The notes under the pieces: model-generated | Seen by the model: only the letters and a program-made list of their open reading frames with translations | Databases searched by the model: none | What the model was told of the DNA's origin: nothing | Position numbers and translations under genes: made by a program | In this document: positions 18,740 to 28,061 of the stretch, piece by piece | Layout of the letters: each line of letters opens with the position of its first letter | Position numbering within the stretch: position 1 is the first letter of the stretch | Assembly (NCBI GenBank): GCA_965227095.1 | Contig: CBDDFL010000001.1 | Span: 3,100,001 to 3,164,000, forward strand | Length of the DNA stretch: 64,000 bases | Direction of reading: 5' to 3' | From: JANQMY01 sp965227095 | GTDB lineage: Bacteria > Pseudomonadota > Alphaproteobacteria > JANQMY01

Positions 18740-20941
18740 TTGAACGACGCCAAACGGCATTTCCGATGGGGGCGGCATGCAGCCGCCTATTTGGTGCTGG
18801 GCACCCTTCTTTTTGCCGGGTCATTTGCCCCCTCTCACGCTCAGCTTTCAGAACTGACGGGTGGCGGCGATGCCAATTCCGAAGACGAAGAACAAGAAAT
18901 CGCGCTTCTGCAAGCAGACACGCTGACCTATGACCGCGCGAATAATACCGTTATTGCCGACGGAAATGTCGAAGTCGCCTATGGCAGCCGGGTGCTGTTC
19001 GCCGACCGCATCACGTACAATCAGGATACGGACATCATCGTCGCGAACGGCAACATCGCGATCCTGGAGGAGTCCGGACAAGTCACCTTCGCTGAAAGCG
19101 CCGAACTCAAGGGTGATTTAAAAGAAGGTGTCGTCGAAAACATTCAGATGTTGTTGGCGGATGACTCCAAATTCGCGGCGAACCGCGCAACCCGTTTGCG
19201 CGACCGACTGTCCATCTTAAACAAAGCGGTCTTCAGCCCGTGTAAAGTCTGCAAGGATGACAAGCGCCCACCGCTTTGGCAGATCAAAGCGTACCGCGTT
19301 ATTCACGATCAAGAGATTAAGGAAATCCGCTATCAAGATGCGGTGTTTGAAGTCTTTGGCGTGCCGGTCGGATACTTCCCTTATTTCAGCCACCCGGATC
19401 CTACGGTCAAACGAAAGTCGGGTTTTCTAACCCCGTCCATCGGAAACAGCTCTGACCTGGGTACGCTGTTTGAGTTACCCTACTATTTCGCCCTATCCGA
19501 TCACTATGATGCAACCTTCACCCCGCTCTACACGACGGACGAGGGACTTTTGCTCAAAGGCGAATTTCGACAGTTAACCCGTCGTGGCGGCTATACGGTC
19601 GAAGGCAGCATCACCCGCGCGGATGAATTGAATGATCTTGGCGTAAAAACCGGCGAGACTGACATTAGGGGACACATCTTCGCGGACGGCAAATTTCGGC
19701 TCAGTCCCAAGTGGAGAACGCGCTTCCTATTGGAGCAAACGACTGATGACACGTTCCTGGAACGGTATGACATCACCCAGGAAGACAGACTGGAAAGCCG
19801 TCTCAATTTCACCCGGATTAACCGCCGGAACGTATTGACCATCGACAGCTTTGCCTTTCGAGACCTGACGTTCGAAGAAGAGACCGGCCAGACCCCGATC
19901 GTGGTTCCGCAGATCGACTACACACATATCTTCCAGAACTTTGTTGCGGGCGGCCAAATCAAAATGAACGGCAATCTGCTCAATTTCTTCCGCTCAGATG
20001 GCGCGGATGTAACGCGCCTTTCCGGTACGGCAAGCTGGGACCGGTTTGACACGAACCGTTTCGGTCAAGTCATTAATACCTTCGCGAGTTTCCGTTCAGA
20101 CGGGTACTTCGTAAAAGATACAGACGTGGCACTCGGTGGTGAAAACCGGGACACGGTCGGACGGGTCTTGCCCCAAGTGGGGGTCGATGTTCGTTGGCCA
20201 TTTGCCCGGTCCAAGTGGAATACATTCCAAACCTTGGAACCCATTGTTCAAGTCATCTACTCTCCAGTTGGGGGCAATCCAACAGAAATCCCCAACGAAG
20301 ACAGCCTAAGCTTTGAATTCGACGATACAAATTTGCTGAGGCGGAATCGTTTCCCCGGCCTCGATCAGTACGAAGACGGGTCTCGCATAAATTATGGTTT
20401 GCGGGGATCCATTCACGGCCAGCGCATCGGCTTTGCTGAATTCATGATCGGCCAGACCTACCGTTTTGTTGAAAACTCGACCTTCGCCCAGAATACCGGC
20501 TTGGATGACCGTCAGTCGGACTTTGTCGGGCGCGTGATCATTTCGCCCAACGAACATCTGCGCATCATCAACCGGTTTCGGGTGGATCGTCGGGACCTCA
20601 GCCTCGACCGTAACGAACTTCAGCTGAACTGGAATTATTGGCGCCTAAACGGGGGCGTGGTTTACACACGGCTAGCCGCGGAATCGACCGATGCCTCTTT
20701 GGTACAGCGGGAGGAAGTCTCTTTGGTCGCCGGCGTCGATATGACCAAAAATTGGCGGCTTTTCGGCTCCTACCGCCGGGATTTGGAGGCAAACCGCAAT
20801 ATCCGGTCGGATATCGGCTTACAATATGAGGACGAATGCACCTTACTTCAGGTGACCTTCCGCCGAGATTTCACCCGCGACCGCGATGTGTCCGCGGACA
20901 GCACGGTCTTTTTCACGATCCGTCTCAAAAATCTTGGTTAG
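18740..20941 (+). CDS. lptD: LPS assembly outer-membrane protein LptD
   Basis: Outer-membrane barrel that inserts lipopolysaccharide into the surface leaflet. The start is a TTG at 18740: the frame is open upstream to a stop but contains no ATG or GTG before the signal peptide (LVLGTLLFAGSFAPSHA). Next come an OstA/LptA-like beta-jellyroll (about 50-165), a SPCKVCKDD motif with a Cys pair, and a long barrel domain with many aromatic-terminated strands. A further Cys lies in YEDECTLLQV near the C terminus, so a disulphide to the CxxC is possible. The 733 residues are normal for alphaproteobacteria. It follows lptG by 54 bases and precedes surA. Confidence 0.93.
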   Translation: MNDAKRHFRWGRHAAAYLVLGTLLFAGSFAPSHAQLSELTGGGDANSEDEEQEIALLQADTLTYDRANNTVIADGNVEVAYGSRVLFADRITYNQDTDIIVANGNIAILEESGQVTFAESAELKGDLKEGVVENIQMLLADDSKFAANRATRLRDRLSILNKAVFSPCKVCKDDKRPPLWQIKAYRVIHDQEIKEIRYQDAVFEVFGVPVGYFPYFSHPDPTVKRKSGFLTPSIGNSSDLGTLFELPYYFALSDHYDATFTPLYTTDEGLLLKGEFRQLTRRGGYTVEGSITRADELNDLGVKTGETDIRGHIFADGKFRLSPKWRTRFLLEQTTDDTFLERYDITQEDRLESRLNFTRINRRNVLTIDSFAFRDLTFEEETGQTPIVVPQIDYTHIFQNFVAGGQIKMNGNLLNFFRSDGADVTRLSGTASWDRFDTNRFGQVINTFASFRSDGYFVKDTDVALGGENRDTVGRVLPQVGVDVRWPFARSKWNTFQTLEPIVQVIYSPVGGNPTEIPNEDSLSFEFDDTNLLRRNRFPGLDQYEDGSRINYGLRGSIHGQRIGFAEFMIGQTYRFVENSTFAQNTGLDDRQSDFVGRVIISPNEHLRIINRFRVDRRDLSLDRNELQLNWNYWRLNGGVVYTRLAAESTDASLVQREEVSLVAGVDMTKNWRLFGSYRRDLEANRNIRSDIGLQYEDECTLLQVTFRRDFTRDRDVSADSTVFFTIRLKNLG

Positions 20942-21051
20942 CCGCTAATTTGTGCCTCAATTCATTGAAGAATTCACAAATTTGACTTTGTGAGATATGG
21001 TCCCGACCTCATAATAGAGAAGGTTTCGCCAACCCAATTGAGGTGGCGAAG

Positions 21052-21123
21052 ATGCGTAAACTGGGTACGGGTTCGGCAAGATGGGTTTCTCTGAAAAGCT
21101 TCTTAAAAAAACAAATGCACTGA
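21052..21123 (+). other. Short upstream ORF overlapping the surA start
   Basis: ATG at 21052 opens a 23-codon frame (MRKLGTGSARWVSLKSFLKK, then QMH and a stop at 21121-21123). It overlaps the annotated start of surA in another frame. It has the better ribosome site: GAGGTGG ends 5 bases before it. A run of seven A at 21105-21111 in the overlap would bring its frame into surA after a -1 shift. It could be a coupling leader, a frameshift start, or the sign of a one-base error in the A run. Confidence 0.35.
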
Positions 21124-22391
21124 CCAGTGGATTCGGGCGCTTGATACTCCCATCAATGCTGCTGATCGCCCTCGGCGCCGTTAGCACCAGCTGGGCGCAG
21201 TCGGTGCAACGCATTGCAGCAATCGTCAATGACGAAGTTATTTCGGGCTATGACCTTCAGCAGCGCATGTCGCTGGTCCTGTCCTCGTCTGGTCTTCAGC
21301 CCTCGCCGGAGGCTCTGAAGCGCCTGGAGCCGCAAGTGCTGCGGACCTTGGTTGACGAGCGCCTGCAGCTTCAAGAAGCCGAGCGGAATGAGATTGAGGT
21401 GGAGACCCGTGAAATCGCGGAAGCCATCGCGGATATCGGGGCACGGAATAATCTGAGCCCGGAACAGATCGAAGGATTTCTTGGCCAGGCAGGCATCGAT
21501 TTTGCAACCCTTCAGCGGCAGGTCTATGCCGAAATCGCCTGGAACAAATTGGTTGGACAACGGTTTGGCTCCCGCGTTTTTGTGAGTGAGGCGGATGTAG
21601 ACGCCGCCTATGACCGTTTCCTCGAAAACTCCTCCAAGCCACAATATCGGGTGGCCGAAATTTTTCTGTCCGTGGAATCGCCCGACCAAGACGAAGAAGT
21701 GCGCCGCACCGCCCAACGTCTTGTCCAAGAAATCATTAACGGCGCCCCCTTCGATGCGGTTGCCCAACAATTCAGTCAATCGTCAACGGCCGGTATTGGT
21801 GGCGATATTGGCTGGATTCAAGAAGGCGAATTGGCGGACGAATTGGATTCACAATTGCTGAAAATGCGCCCTGGGTCCGTCTCTGCTCCGATCCGGACGA
21901 TTGGCGGATACTACATCATCGCCATGATGGACCGTCGCGAAACCGCAGCGGGTGCCGATGCCATGAAGTCCAAGGTCAACCTCAAGCAGATCTATTTCAA
22001 GCTTTCACCGGAAGCCCCGAATGACGAAGTGTCTCGGACCGCCAACAAAGCACAGCGGGCGGCATCCGTCGTGCGCGGTTGTGGAAGCGTTGAAAGAACC
22101 GCGGAACAGTATCCTGGTGCCCTGGCGGGGGATCTTGGCTGGGTGCCTGGCCACCAGCTTACCGCTAATTTCCGGAATGCCGTGATGTCTCTTCGGAAAG
22201 GCGAAGCCAGCGCTCCTGTACGCAGCCCTCAAGGATTCCACGTCCTGGTAGTGTGTAACAAAGAAGAGCAGTTGGTCGAACTTCCGACAAAGAACGACAT
22301 CTACAATAGGCTGTTCAGCCAGCAGATTGGCATGATGTCCCGCCGTTACCTTCGCGATTTGCGTCGCGATGCGGTGGTTGAAGTCAGATAA
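21081..22391 (+). CDS. surA: Periplasmic chaperone / peptidyl-prolyl isomerase SurA
   Basis: Folds outer-membrane proteins such as LptD in the periplasm. The 436 residues contain an N-terminal hydrophobic signal ending near TSWAQ, the SurA N domain (RIAAIVNDEVISGYDLQQR), and two PPIC-type rotamase repeats (FSQSSTAGIGGDIGWIQEG and AEQYPGALAGDLGWVPGHQ). The n-region before the signal core is long (about 22 residues) and the ribosome site before the ATG at 21081 is poor; see the upstream ORF. It lies between lptD and pdxA, the usual alphaproteobacterial order. Confidence 0.92.
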   Translation: MGFSEKLLKKTNALTSGFGRLILPSMLLIALGAVSTSWAQSVQRIAAIVNDEVISGYDLQQRMSLVLSSSGLQPSPEALKRLEPQVLRTLVDERLQLQEAERNEIEVETREIAEAIADIGARNNLSPEQIEGFLGQAGIDFATLQRQVYAEIAWNKLVGQRFGSRVFVSEADVDAAYDRFLENSSKPQYRVAEIFLSVESPDQDEEVRRTAQRLVQEIINGAPFDAVAQQFSQSSTAGIGGDIGWIQEGELADELDSQLLKMRPGSVSAPIRTIGGYYIIAMMDRRETAAGADAMKSKVNLKQIYFKLSPEAPNDEVSRTANKAQRAASVVRGCGSVERTAEQYPGALAGDLGWVPGHQLTANFRNAVMSLRKGEASAPVRSPQGFHVLVVCNKEEQLVELPTKNDIYNRLFSQQIGMMSRRYLRDLRRDAVVEVR

Positions 22392-22432
22392 CAGGTACGC
22401 CCATAAACACAAACTTACCGATTGCCGTTACC

Positions 22433-23413
22433 ATGGGCGACCCCTTCGGGGTCGGCGGCGAACTAAGCCTGATGGCATGGCGGGATCGTGAGAAATGTCG
22501 GATCCCGCCGTTCGTGGTCCTCGACTCTTTCGCCCGACTGCAACACGTGGCCGAACAGACAAACCTGCCAGCGGCGCTCCAACCAATTTCGACCGCATCC
22601 GACGCGTTGGACGTCTTTAACACGGCCCTGCCCATCCTCGATATTGAGTGGAATGCACAATCCGCTCTCCAAGCGACGCTCACATCAATCACGACAGCCG
22701 TCGATTTAGCCGTGACCGGGCAAACGAAGGCGATCGTGACAAATCCGATCAACAAAAAAAACCTCTATGACGTCGGCTTTACCTTTCAGGGGCATACGGA
22801 TTTTTTGGAAGACCTCGCGTACCAAAAGACAGGCGACCCCTGCAAATCCATCATGATGTTGGCCTCGGATCAGCTGCGCACCGTTCCCATCACCGTGCAC
22901 ATTCCCCTGAAATCAGTAGCGCGCGCTCTGAATGAAGATCTGATCTCTGACAGTATACGGATTGTTTCCGACGCCCTCGTTCAAGACTTTGGGATTGGGC
23001 CCCCCCGTATCGCCGTCTCCGGCCTCAATCCACATGCCGGTGAAAAAGGCGCGCTTGGCACGGAAGATGAAAATATAATAGCACCGGCCCTTGAGCGCTT
23101 GCGTAAAGACGGTCTCCAGATCGAAGGCCCCTTGCCTGCCGATACCATGTTTCATGCCCGCGCCCGCAAAACCTACGACGTGGCTGTGTGTATGTATCAC
23201 GATCAAGCGCTCATCCCGCTGAAAACGCTCGATTTCGATCGCGGCGTTAATGTCACGCTTGGTCTGCCGTTCATAAGAACCTCACCAGATCATGGCACGG
23301 CGGAAGATATTGCGGGCACCGGTACGGTTAATCCTGACAGTTTCATAGAGGCGCTGAAACTGGCTGATCAGCTGTCGGATCATCGTGCCGCCTACACTAC
23401 AAAATCATCATGA
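22433..23413 (+). CDS. pdxA: 4-hydroxythreonine-4-phosphate dehydrogenase
   Basis: NAD-dependent step of pyridoxal phosphate synthesis. Metal-binding histidines are seen in FQGHTDFLE, NPHAGEKGALG and MYHDQALIP, and GLPFIRTSPDHGTA is the usual C-terminal motif. The first regular start codon is the ATG at 22433, which begins inside the conserved MGDPxGxG loop. The ten codons before it read INTNLPIAVT, the normal first beta strand of PdxA, with only ATA (22403) or ATT (22421) as possible starts; AGG lies 8 bases before the ATA. The true start is therefore probably upstream and non-canonical. The usual MGDPAGIGPE is MGDPFGVGGE here. Confidence 0.9.
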   Translation: MGDPFGVGGELSLMAWRDREKCRIPPFVVLDSFARLQHVAEQTNLPAALQPISTASDALDVFNTALPILDIEWNAQSALQATLTSITTAVDLAVTGQTKAIVTNPINKKNLYDVGFTFQGHTDFLEDLAYQKTGDPCKSIMMLASDQLRTVPITVHIPLKSVARALNEDLISDSIRIVSDALVQDFGIGPPRIAVSGLNPHAGEKGALGTEDENIIAPALERLRKDGLQIEGPLPADTMFHARARKTYDVAVCMYHDQALIPLKTLDFDRGVNVTLGLPFIRTSPDHGTAEDIAGTGTVNPDSFIEALKLADQLSDHRAAYTTKSS

Positions 23414-24279
23414 CCGACTTACCGCCCCTTCGCGAGGTGATTGCTGAATACGGCCTTCGCGCAAAAAAGTCGCTGGGTCAAAACTTCATCCTCGACCAGA
23501 ACCTCACCGACCGTATTGCATTGGCGGCTGGGCCGCTCGAAGACAGCCATGTGCTCGAGGTGGGTCCGGGACCAGGCGGTCTCACAAGAAGCTTGCTACG
23601 CCACGGTGCATGTTCCGTTATCGCCATCGAAAAAGACGACCGGTGCTTGGCCGCGCTGGCGGATGTGGCGGCTGCTTTTTCAAACCGGCTCCAGGTCGTG
23701 GAGGCGGACGCGCTGAAAATAGACGAAGCCCGTCTCCTTAGTGAGCATGAAATCGGAAACGTCCGCGTTGTCGCAAATCTGCCTTACAATGTCGGCTCCA
23801 AACTGTTGATCAAATGGCTTCTGGTCCCCGAGTGGCCACCTTGGTACCGGTCTTTAAGCCTTCTGTTTCAGAAGGAAGTGGCTGAGCGTATTGTCGCAGC
23901 GCCTGGATCTAAGGCCTATGGCCGTTTGTCTGTTATGGCCAATTGGCGATGTTCCACGCGCATCGCGTTTGATATTCCACCTCGGGCTTTTACACCGCCG
24001 CCAAAGGTAACCTCTTCCCTTGTGGTGCTCACCCCACATGCCGACGTCAAACCCCAGTTTGCCCCTACGGATTTAGAGGCGGTGGTTGCAGCCGCATTCA
24101 GCCAACGGCGCAAAATGGTGAAAGCTTCCCTCCGGCAGTTAGGGGTGCCGACCGACCAGATGCTTAAAGACGCCGACATCGACCCATCCGTGCGCGCCGA
24201 GAACATTGATGTTGAGGGGTTTTGCCGCCTCACCGAGGCGTATTGCCGTGCGCGGGACAACATGCAAAATTCCGCTTAG
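23410..24279 (+). CDS. rsmA: 16S rRNA dimethyladenosine transferase
   Basis: Dimethylates two adjacent adenosines in the last helix of 16S rRNA during small-subunit assembly (also called KsgA). The methyltransferase motifs are clear: KKSLGQNFILD at the N terminus, LEVGPGPGGLT for SAM binding, and NLPYNVGSKLL as the catalytic N-L-P-Y motif. The 289 residues are normal. The ATG overlaps the pdxA stop in an ATGA, so the two are translationally coupled. Confidence 0.97.
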   Translation: MTDLPPLREVIAEYGLRAKKSLGQNFILDQNLTDRIALAAGPLEDSHVLEVGPGPGGLTRSLLRHGACSVIAIEKDDRCLAALADVAAAFSNRLQVVEADALKIDEARLLSEHEIGNVRVVANLPYNVGSKLLIKWLLVPEWPPWYRSLSLLFQKEVAERIVAAPGSKAYGRLSVMANWRCSTRIAFDIPPRAFTPPPKVTSSLVVLTPHADVKPQFAPTDLEAVVAAAFSQRRKMVKASLRQLGVPTDQMLKDADIDPSVRAENIDVEGFCRLTEAYCRARDNMQNSA

Positions 24280-24332
24280 CAAGAAGTCGCCCATAGAGAA
24301 GTCACGGCTCAAGCCGCGCGAAAAGAGGACCC

Positions 24333-25382
24333 ATGAAAAGCCAAGCCATCGTCGCCCCAGGTGAACCACTCCAAGAAGTAGAATCTCCAACACCAGAGCC
24401 CCAAGGCAGTGAAGTTTTGGTGAAGGTAACCGCCTGCGGTGTGTGCCACAGCGATGTGCATATTCATGATGGCTATTTCGATTTAGGCGGCGGCAACAAG
24501 CTGCCGTTGAGTGCGAAAGAATCCTTGCCGCACACTATGGGTCACGAGATCGCCGGGGAAGTTGTGGCCCTTGGGCCAGATGCAAAAGGGGTTTCTGTTG
24601 GTGACCGCCGGGTTGTTTATCCTTGGATTGGTTGTGGCAAATGCCCCACATGCGAAAAAGGTGACGAACACTATTGCCGTGCGCCCGCAAATCTCGGTGT
24701 AACACGACCGGGCGGGTATTCGGACTATGTGCTTGTTCCCGATGCCAAATACCTTCTGGACTATGGGTCTATGTCGGAGCCGCTGGCCGCAACCTATATG
24801 TGCAGTGGACTGACGGCTTTTGGTGCTCTCAAAAAACTGGGGGATGTCGGCCCACAAGACAAAGTGCTCGTGGTTGGCGCTGGCGGTGTTGGCATGATGG
24901 GCGTTCAATTCGCCAAAGCGCTTTTCCCAAGCGCGCCGATGGTGGCCGATATCGACGAGTCAAAGCTCGCAGCAGCCAAAGAAGCCGGCGCGTCTCACAC
25001 CTACAACAGCAAAGACCCAGATGCGGTAAAGCAAGTTTTGGAAGACTCCGATGGGGGCGTTATCGGCGCCATTGACTTTGTCGGCTCTGAAGCATCCTTG
25101 AACTTTGCCAGCGCGTGTGTCCGCAAAGGCGGCAAGGTAGTGATTGTGGGCCTTTTTGGCGGCGGCTTTTCCATGCCGATTCCCATGTTCCCCTTGCGGG
25201 TCATTTCTATCGGCGGCTCTTATGTAGGGTCCCTGCCGGAAACCAAAGAAATGATGGAATTGGTAAAAGCCGGCAAAATCGACCCGATACCGGTTGAAAC
25301 GCGCCCTTTGTCGGACGCAACAAAAACACTCGATGATCTGCGCACCGGTTCGATTGTTGGGCGTGTGGTTCTGCAACCGTAA
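24333..25382 (+). CDS. Zinc-dependent alcohol dehydrogenase
   Basis: Medium-chain dehydrogenase/reductase that oxidises an alcohol with NAD(P). Catalytic zinc ligands are Cys38 (in CGVCHSD) and His71-Glu72 (GHE). The structural zinc site is complete with Cys101, Cys104, Cys107 and Cys115. The nucleotide-binding motif GAGGVGMMG lies near 178. The 349 residues are full length. GAGGA precedes the ATG by a few bases. It follows rsmA by 53 bases and ends 11 bases from the gmk stop on the other strand. The substrate cannot be told from sequence. Confidence 0.88.
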   Translation: MKSQAIVAPGEPLQEVESPTPEPQGSEVLVKVTACGVCHSDVHIHDGYFDLGGGNKLPLSAKESLPHTMGHEIAGEVVALGPDAKGVSVGDRRVVYPWIGCGKCPTCEKGDEHYCRAPANLGVTRPGGYSDYVLVPDAKYLLDYGSMSEPLAATYMCSGLTAFGALKKLGDVGPQDKVLVVGAGGVGMMGVQFAKALFPSAPMVADIDESKLAAAKEAGASHTYNSKDPDAVKQVLEDSDGGVIGAIDFVGSEASLNFASACVRKGGKVVIVGLFGGGFSMPIPMFPLRVISIGGSYVGSLPETKEMMELVKAGKIDPIPVETRPLSDATKTLDDLRTGSIVGRVVLQP

Positions 25383-25393
25383 TTTCGGTGATG

Positions 25394-26026
25394 TTACAGG
25401 CCTTCGCGCAGCTTCTTTGCAAAGTCGCTAAGGCCTGTTTGCCGGGCCCGCTTCAACCTTTCCGCCGTAAGGATGGCTTTTAGTTGGTCAAAGCTCGAAG
25501 CCACGTCGTTGTTGACGATGACATAGTCATATTCGGCCCAATGGCTCATTTCCTCGGACGCTTTTGCCATGCGGCCGGCGACAACCTCATCGCTGTCTTG
25601 GGCGCGGGCGCGAAGGCGGCGTTCCAATTCCATTGTTGATGGCGGCAAAATAAAAACGCGAACCAAATCGGTTGCCGCATTTTGCTCGAGCTGTTGCGTG
25701 CCTTGCCAATCAATATCGAACAACACATCGCGGCCGGCCGCTAATGCGTCGTCCACCGGTGCCTTCGGTGTGCCGTAGTAATTGCCGAACACTTTGGCGT
25801 GCTCCAACAGTTCGCCACGATTGACCATCAAGCCAAAATCCTCGGTGGACACAAAGTAATAGTCTTTCCCGTGTTCCTCACCGGGGCGCGGCGCGCGGGT
25901 TGTGGCGGAGACGGACATCATCACGTTCGGATCGGTTTCAAGCAACATGCGGGATAGCGTGGTCTTGCCCGCCCCGCTGGGCGACGACAACACAAACATT
26001 AGTCCGCGCCTTGAAATCTCTACCAT
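25394..26026 (-). CDS. gmk: Guanylate kinase
   Basis: Phosphorylates GMP to GDP. The P-loop SSPSGAGKTTLSR is at about residues 14-26, followed by the GMP-binding segment (SATTRAPRPGEEHGKDYYFV) and DIDWQGTQQL. The 210 residues are normal. It lies 27 bases downstream of yicC, as in many proteobacteria. Confidence 0.97.
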   Translation of the reverse strand: MVEISRRGLMFVLSSPSGAGKTTLSRMLLETDPNVMMSVSATTRAPRPGEEHGKDYYFVSTEDFGLMVNRGELLEHAKVFGNYYGTPKAPVDDALAAGRDVLFDIDWQGTQQLEQNAATDLVRVFILPPSTMELERRLRARAQDSDEVVAGRMAKASEEMSHWAEYDYVIVNNDVASSFDQLKAILTAERLKRARQTGLSDFAKKLREGL

Positions 26027-26053
26027 GTCCTGTCTCTATTATCTTTCTACGGA

Positions 26054-26944
26054 CTATTCGACATTTTGCACTTGTTCGCGCATTTGATCCACCACGGCTT
26101 TTAAGTCGAGCCCGATTTTAGTCAGCTCCACGCTGGACGCTTTCGAGCAAATCGTATTGGTTTCACGATTGAATTCTTGCGTCAGAAAATCAAGACGGCG
26201 GCCCACCGGTTCCTCAAGAGCCACGAGATCGCGCACCGCCGAAATATGCGCGTTCAGCCGGTCCAATTCCTCTGTCACATCCGCTTTGGTCGCGAGCAGC
26301 GCCACTTCATGGGCAAGTTTTTCTTCGGACACGCCCGACACATTGTCCAAGAGTTTCGCGAGCTGCTCGGTGAGTTTCGCCTTAATGGCAGCCGGTTGTT
26401 GGTCCGCACTTTCCGCCGCCTGTTGTGTCAATGCCTCAACCTTCTGGATCTGGTCCAGCAACATCGCTTCCAGCTTGGCGCCCTCTTCCGCCCGCATGGC
26501 CACAAGCGCATCCAGTGCGTTCGCGAATGAGGCCTCCAGCGCGGCGTCGCGCTCCGCAAGCGCTTCGTCGTCCAGCGGTGCTTCGGTGATTTCCATCACC
26601 CCTTTGATCGACAAAATCCCATCCAGCGTCGGACGTTCCGCCTCTACCGATACAGCTAACTCGTTCAGTGCAGAAACCACTTGTGTGAGCACATCTTGGT
26701 TGATCTCAACCGACGTCGCCCCCCTCGTCCGCGCGACGGTGAGCGACACTTGCAAATTTCCGCGGCCGAGTTTTTCCGCTGCAAGCTTTCGAAGTTTCTG
26801 CTCCACCCCCTCGAACCCAGCAGGCAGGCGGCAGCGCAAATCCAAATTCTTGCCATTGACGCTCTTTACCTCCCACACCCAGCGAAAGTCACCGGATTGC
26901 TGTTCGGGAGTGCGCGCGAAGCCTGTCATACTTTTGAGCGGCAT
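26054..26944 (-). CDS. yicC: YicC/YloC-family endoribonuclease
   Basis: Member of the widely conserved YicC family, shown in other bacteria to be an endoribonuclease. It begins KSMTGFARTP, the family hallmark, has LDLRCRLPAGFE, and ends with the conserved DFLTQEFNRETNTICSKA and the terminal VDQMREQVQNVE. The 296 residues fit the family; the middle is a long helical region rich in Glu and Ala. A GAGGAC site precedes the ATG. It sits between mltG and gmk on the same strand. Confidence 0.93.
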   Translation of the reverse strand: MPLKSMTGFARTPEQQSGDFRWVWEVKSVNGKNLDLRCRLPAGFEGVEQKLRKLAAEKLGRGNLQVSLTVARTRGATSVEINQDVLTQVVSALNELAVSVEAERPTLDGILSIKGVMEITEAPLDDEALAERDAALEASFANALDALVAMRAEEGAKLEAMLLDQIQKVEALTQQAAESADQQPAAIKAKLTEQLAKLLDNVSGVSEEKLAHEVALLATKADVTEELDRLNAHISAVRDLVALEEPVGRRLDFLTQEFNRETNTICSKASSVELTKIGLDLKAVVDQMREQVQNVE

Positions 26945-27048
26945 AAAGTCCTCTGCCCCTTGAGTCGCTGGCGGCGCCCCGACTCACATTGATCTTCTCT
27001 CATGAAAAGAGCATTGATCCCAACAGAGCGCAATGGCCGCCAAAACCG

Positions 27049-28056
27049 CTAGTTTTGCCGCTTGCGGTCGCGTTCAATCCGGCGCCAGGCGGCCACATTG
27101 CGCTGATGCTGACGCAGCGTTTCAGCGAACACATGGCCCCCCGTCCCGTCCGCCACGAAATAGAGGTCTTTCGTCTCGGGCGGGTTCAAGACCGCGGCCA
27201 AGGCAGCACGCCCTGGATTGGCGATGGGCGTGGGCGGAAGCCCATCAATGAAATAGGTGTTGTAGGGCGTTTCGCGGTCGAGCTCACTCTGGCGGATCCC
27301 ACGGCCCAACGGCTCCCCTTTGGTGAGGCCATAGATGATCGTTGGATCGGACTGGAGGCGCATGCCCCGCCGCAACCGGTTGATGAAGACACTCGCCACA
27401 CGCGGCCGTTCTTCGGCCACGCCTGTCTCCTTCTCCACGATTGAAGCCAGGATCACGGCCTCATAAGGCGTACTAATGGGAAGGTCTTCCTGCCGCCCGG
27501 CCCACAGTTCAGCCAGCACTTTGTCATGCGCCTCGGCCATTTGACGAATGACCCCGTCTCGGGTTTCACCCCGGCTGAAGAGATAGGTTTCCGGCAGAAG
27601 GTCCCCCTCCTCCGGCAGCGCCTCCGGCAGCTCCCCCACCAAGATTTCATGGGCGTCCACAAGCCGCATGATCTGGCTGGAGGTCAACCCTTCCGGCACG
27701 GTCAGCTTGTGGAGGATGGACAGTCCGGACCGGAAAAGATCCATGATCTCCTGCATGCTGGCGCCGGGAGGAATGGCATATTCGCCGGCCTTCAGATCCG
27801 TCGCCCCGCCGGAGAGGCGGACGCCGATCTGGAAGATCAGAGCGCTGGTGACGACCCCTTCGTTTTCGAGGTTGCGCGAGATGGCGCTCAATCCCGTGCC
27901 GCGCGGGATATTGATAACGGTTTCGGTGTCGCCATTGGGCATGGGCCCGGCAGCCGTAAAGCTATGGTGCATCAGGGCCAACAGCCCCAATCCCCCCAAA
28001 ATGGCCGACACGGCGATCGTGCCAAAAACCCCAAACAGAACGCGGGATAAACGCAT
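27049..28056 (-). CDS. mltG: Endolytic murein transglycosylase MltG
   Basis: Membrane-anchored lytic transglycosylase that cuts nascent glycan strands and sets their length. One N-terminal membrane helix (about residues 8-30) is followed by a LysM-like domain (INIPRGTGLSAISRNLE) and the YceG catalytic domain. The catalytic Glu is in ASIVEKETG, and QSDPTIIYGL and TPYNTYFIDGLPPTPI are family motifs. It starts 5 bases after fabF, so it is in the fatty acid synthesis unit, as in many alphaproteobacteria. Confidence 0.95.
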   Translation of the reverse strand: MRLSRVLFGVFGTIAVSAILGGLGLLALMHHSFTAAGPMPNGDTETVINIPRGTGLSAISRNLENEGVVTSALIFQIGVRLSGGATDLKAGEYAIPPGASMQEIMDLFRSGLSILHKLTVPEGLTSSQIMRLVDAHEILVGELPEALPEEGDLLPETYLFSRGETRDGVIRQMAEAHDKVLAELWAGRQEDLPISTPYEAVILASIVEKETGVAEERPRVASVFINRLRRGMRLQSDPTIIYGLTKGEPLGRGIRQSELDRETPYNTYFIDGLPPTPIANPGRAALAAVLNPPETKDLYFVADGTGGHVFAETLRQHQRNVAAWRRIERDRKRQN

Positions 28057-28061
28057 GAAAT

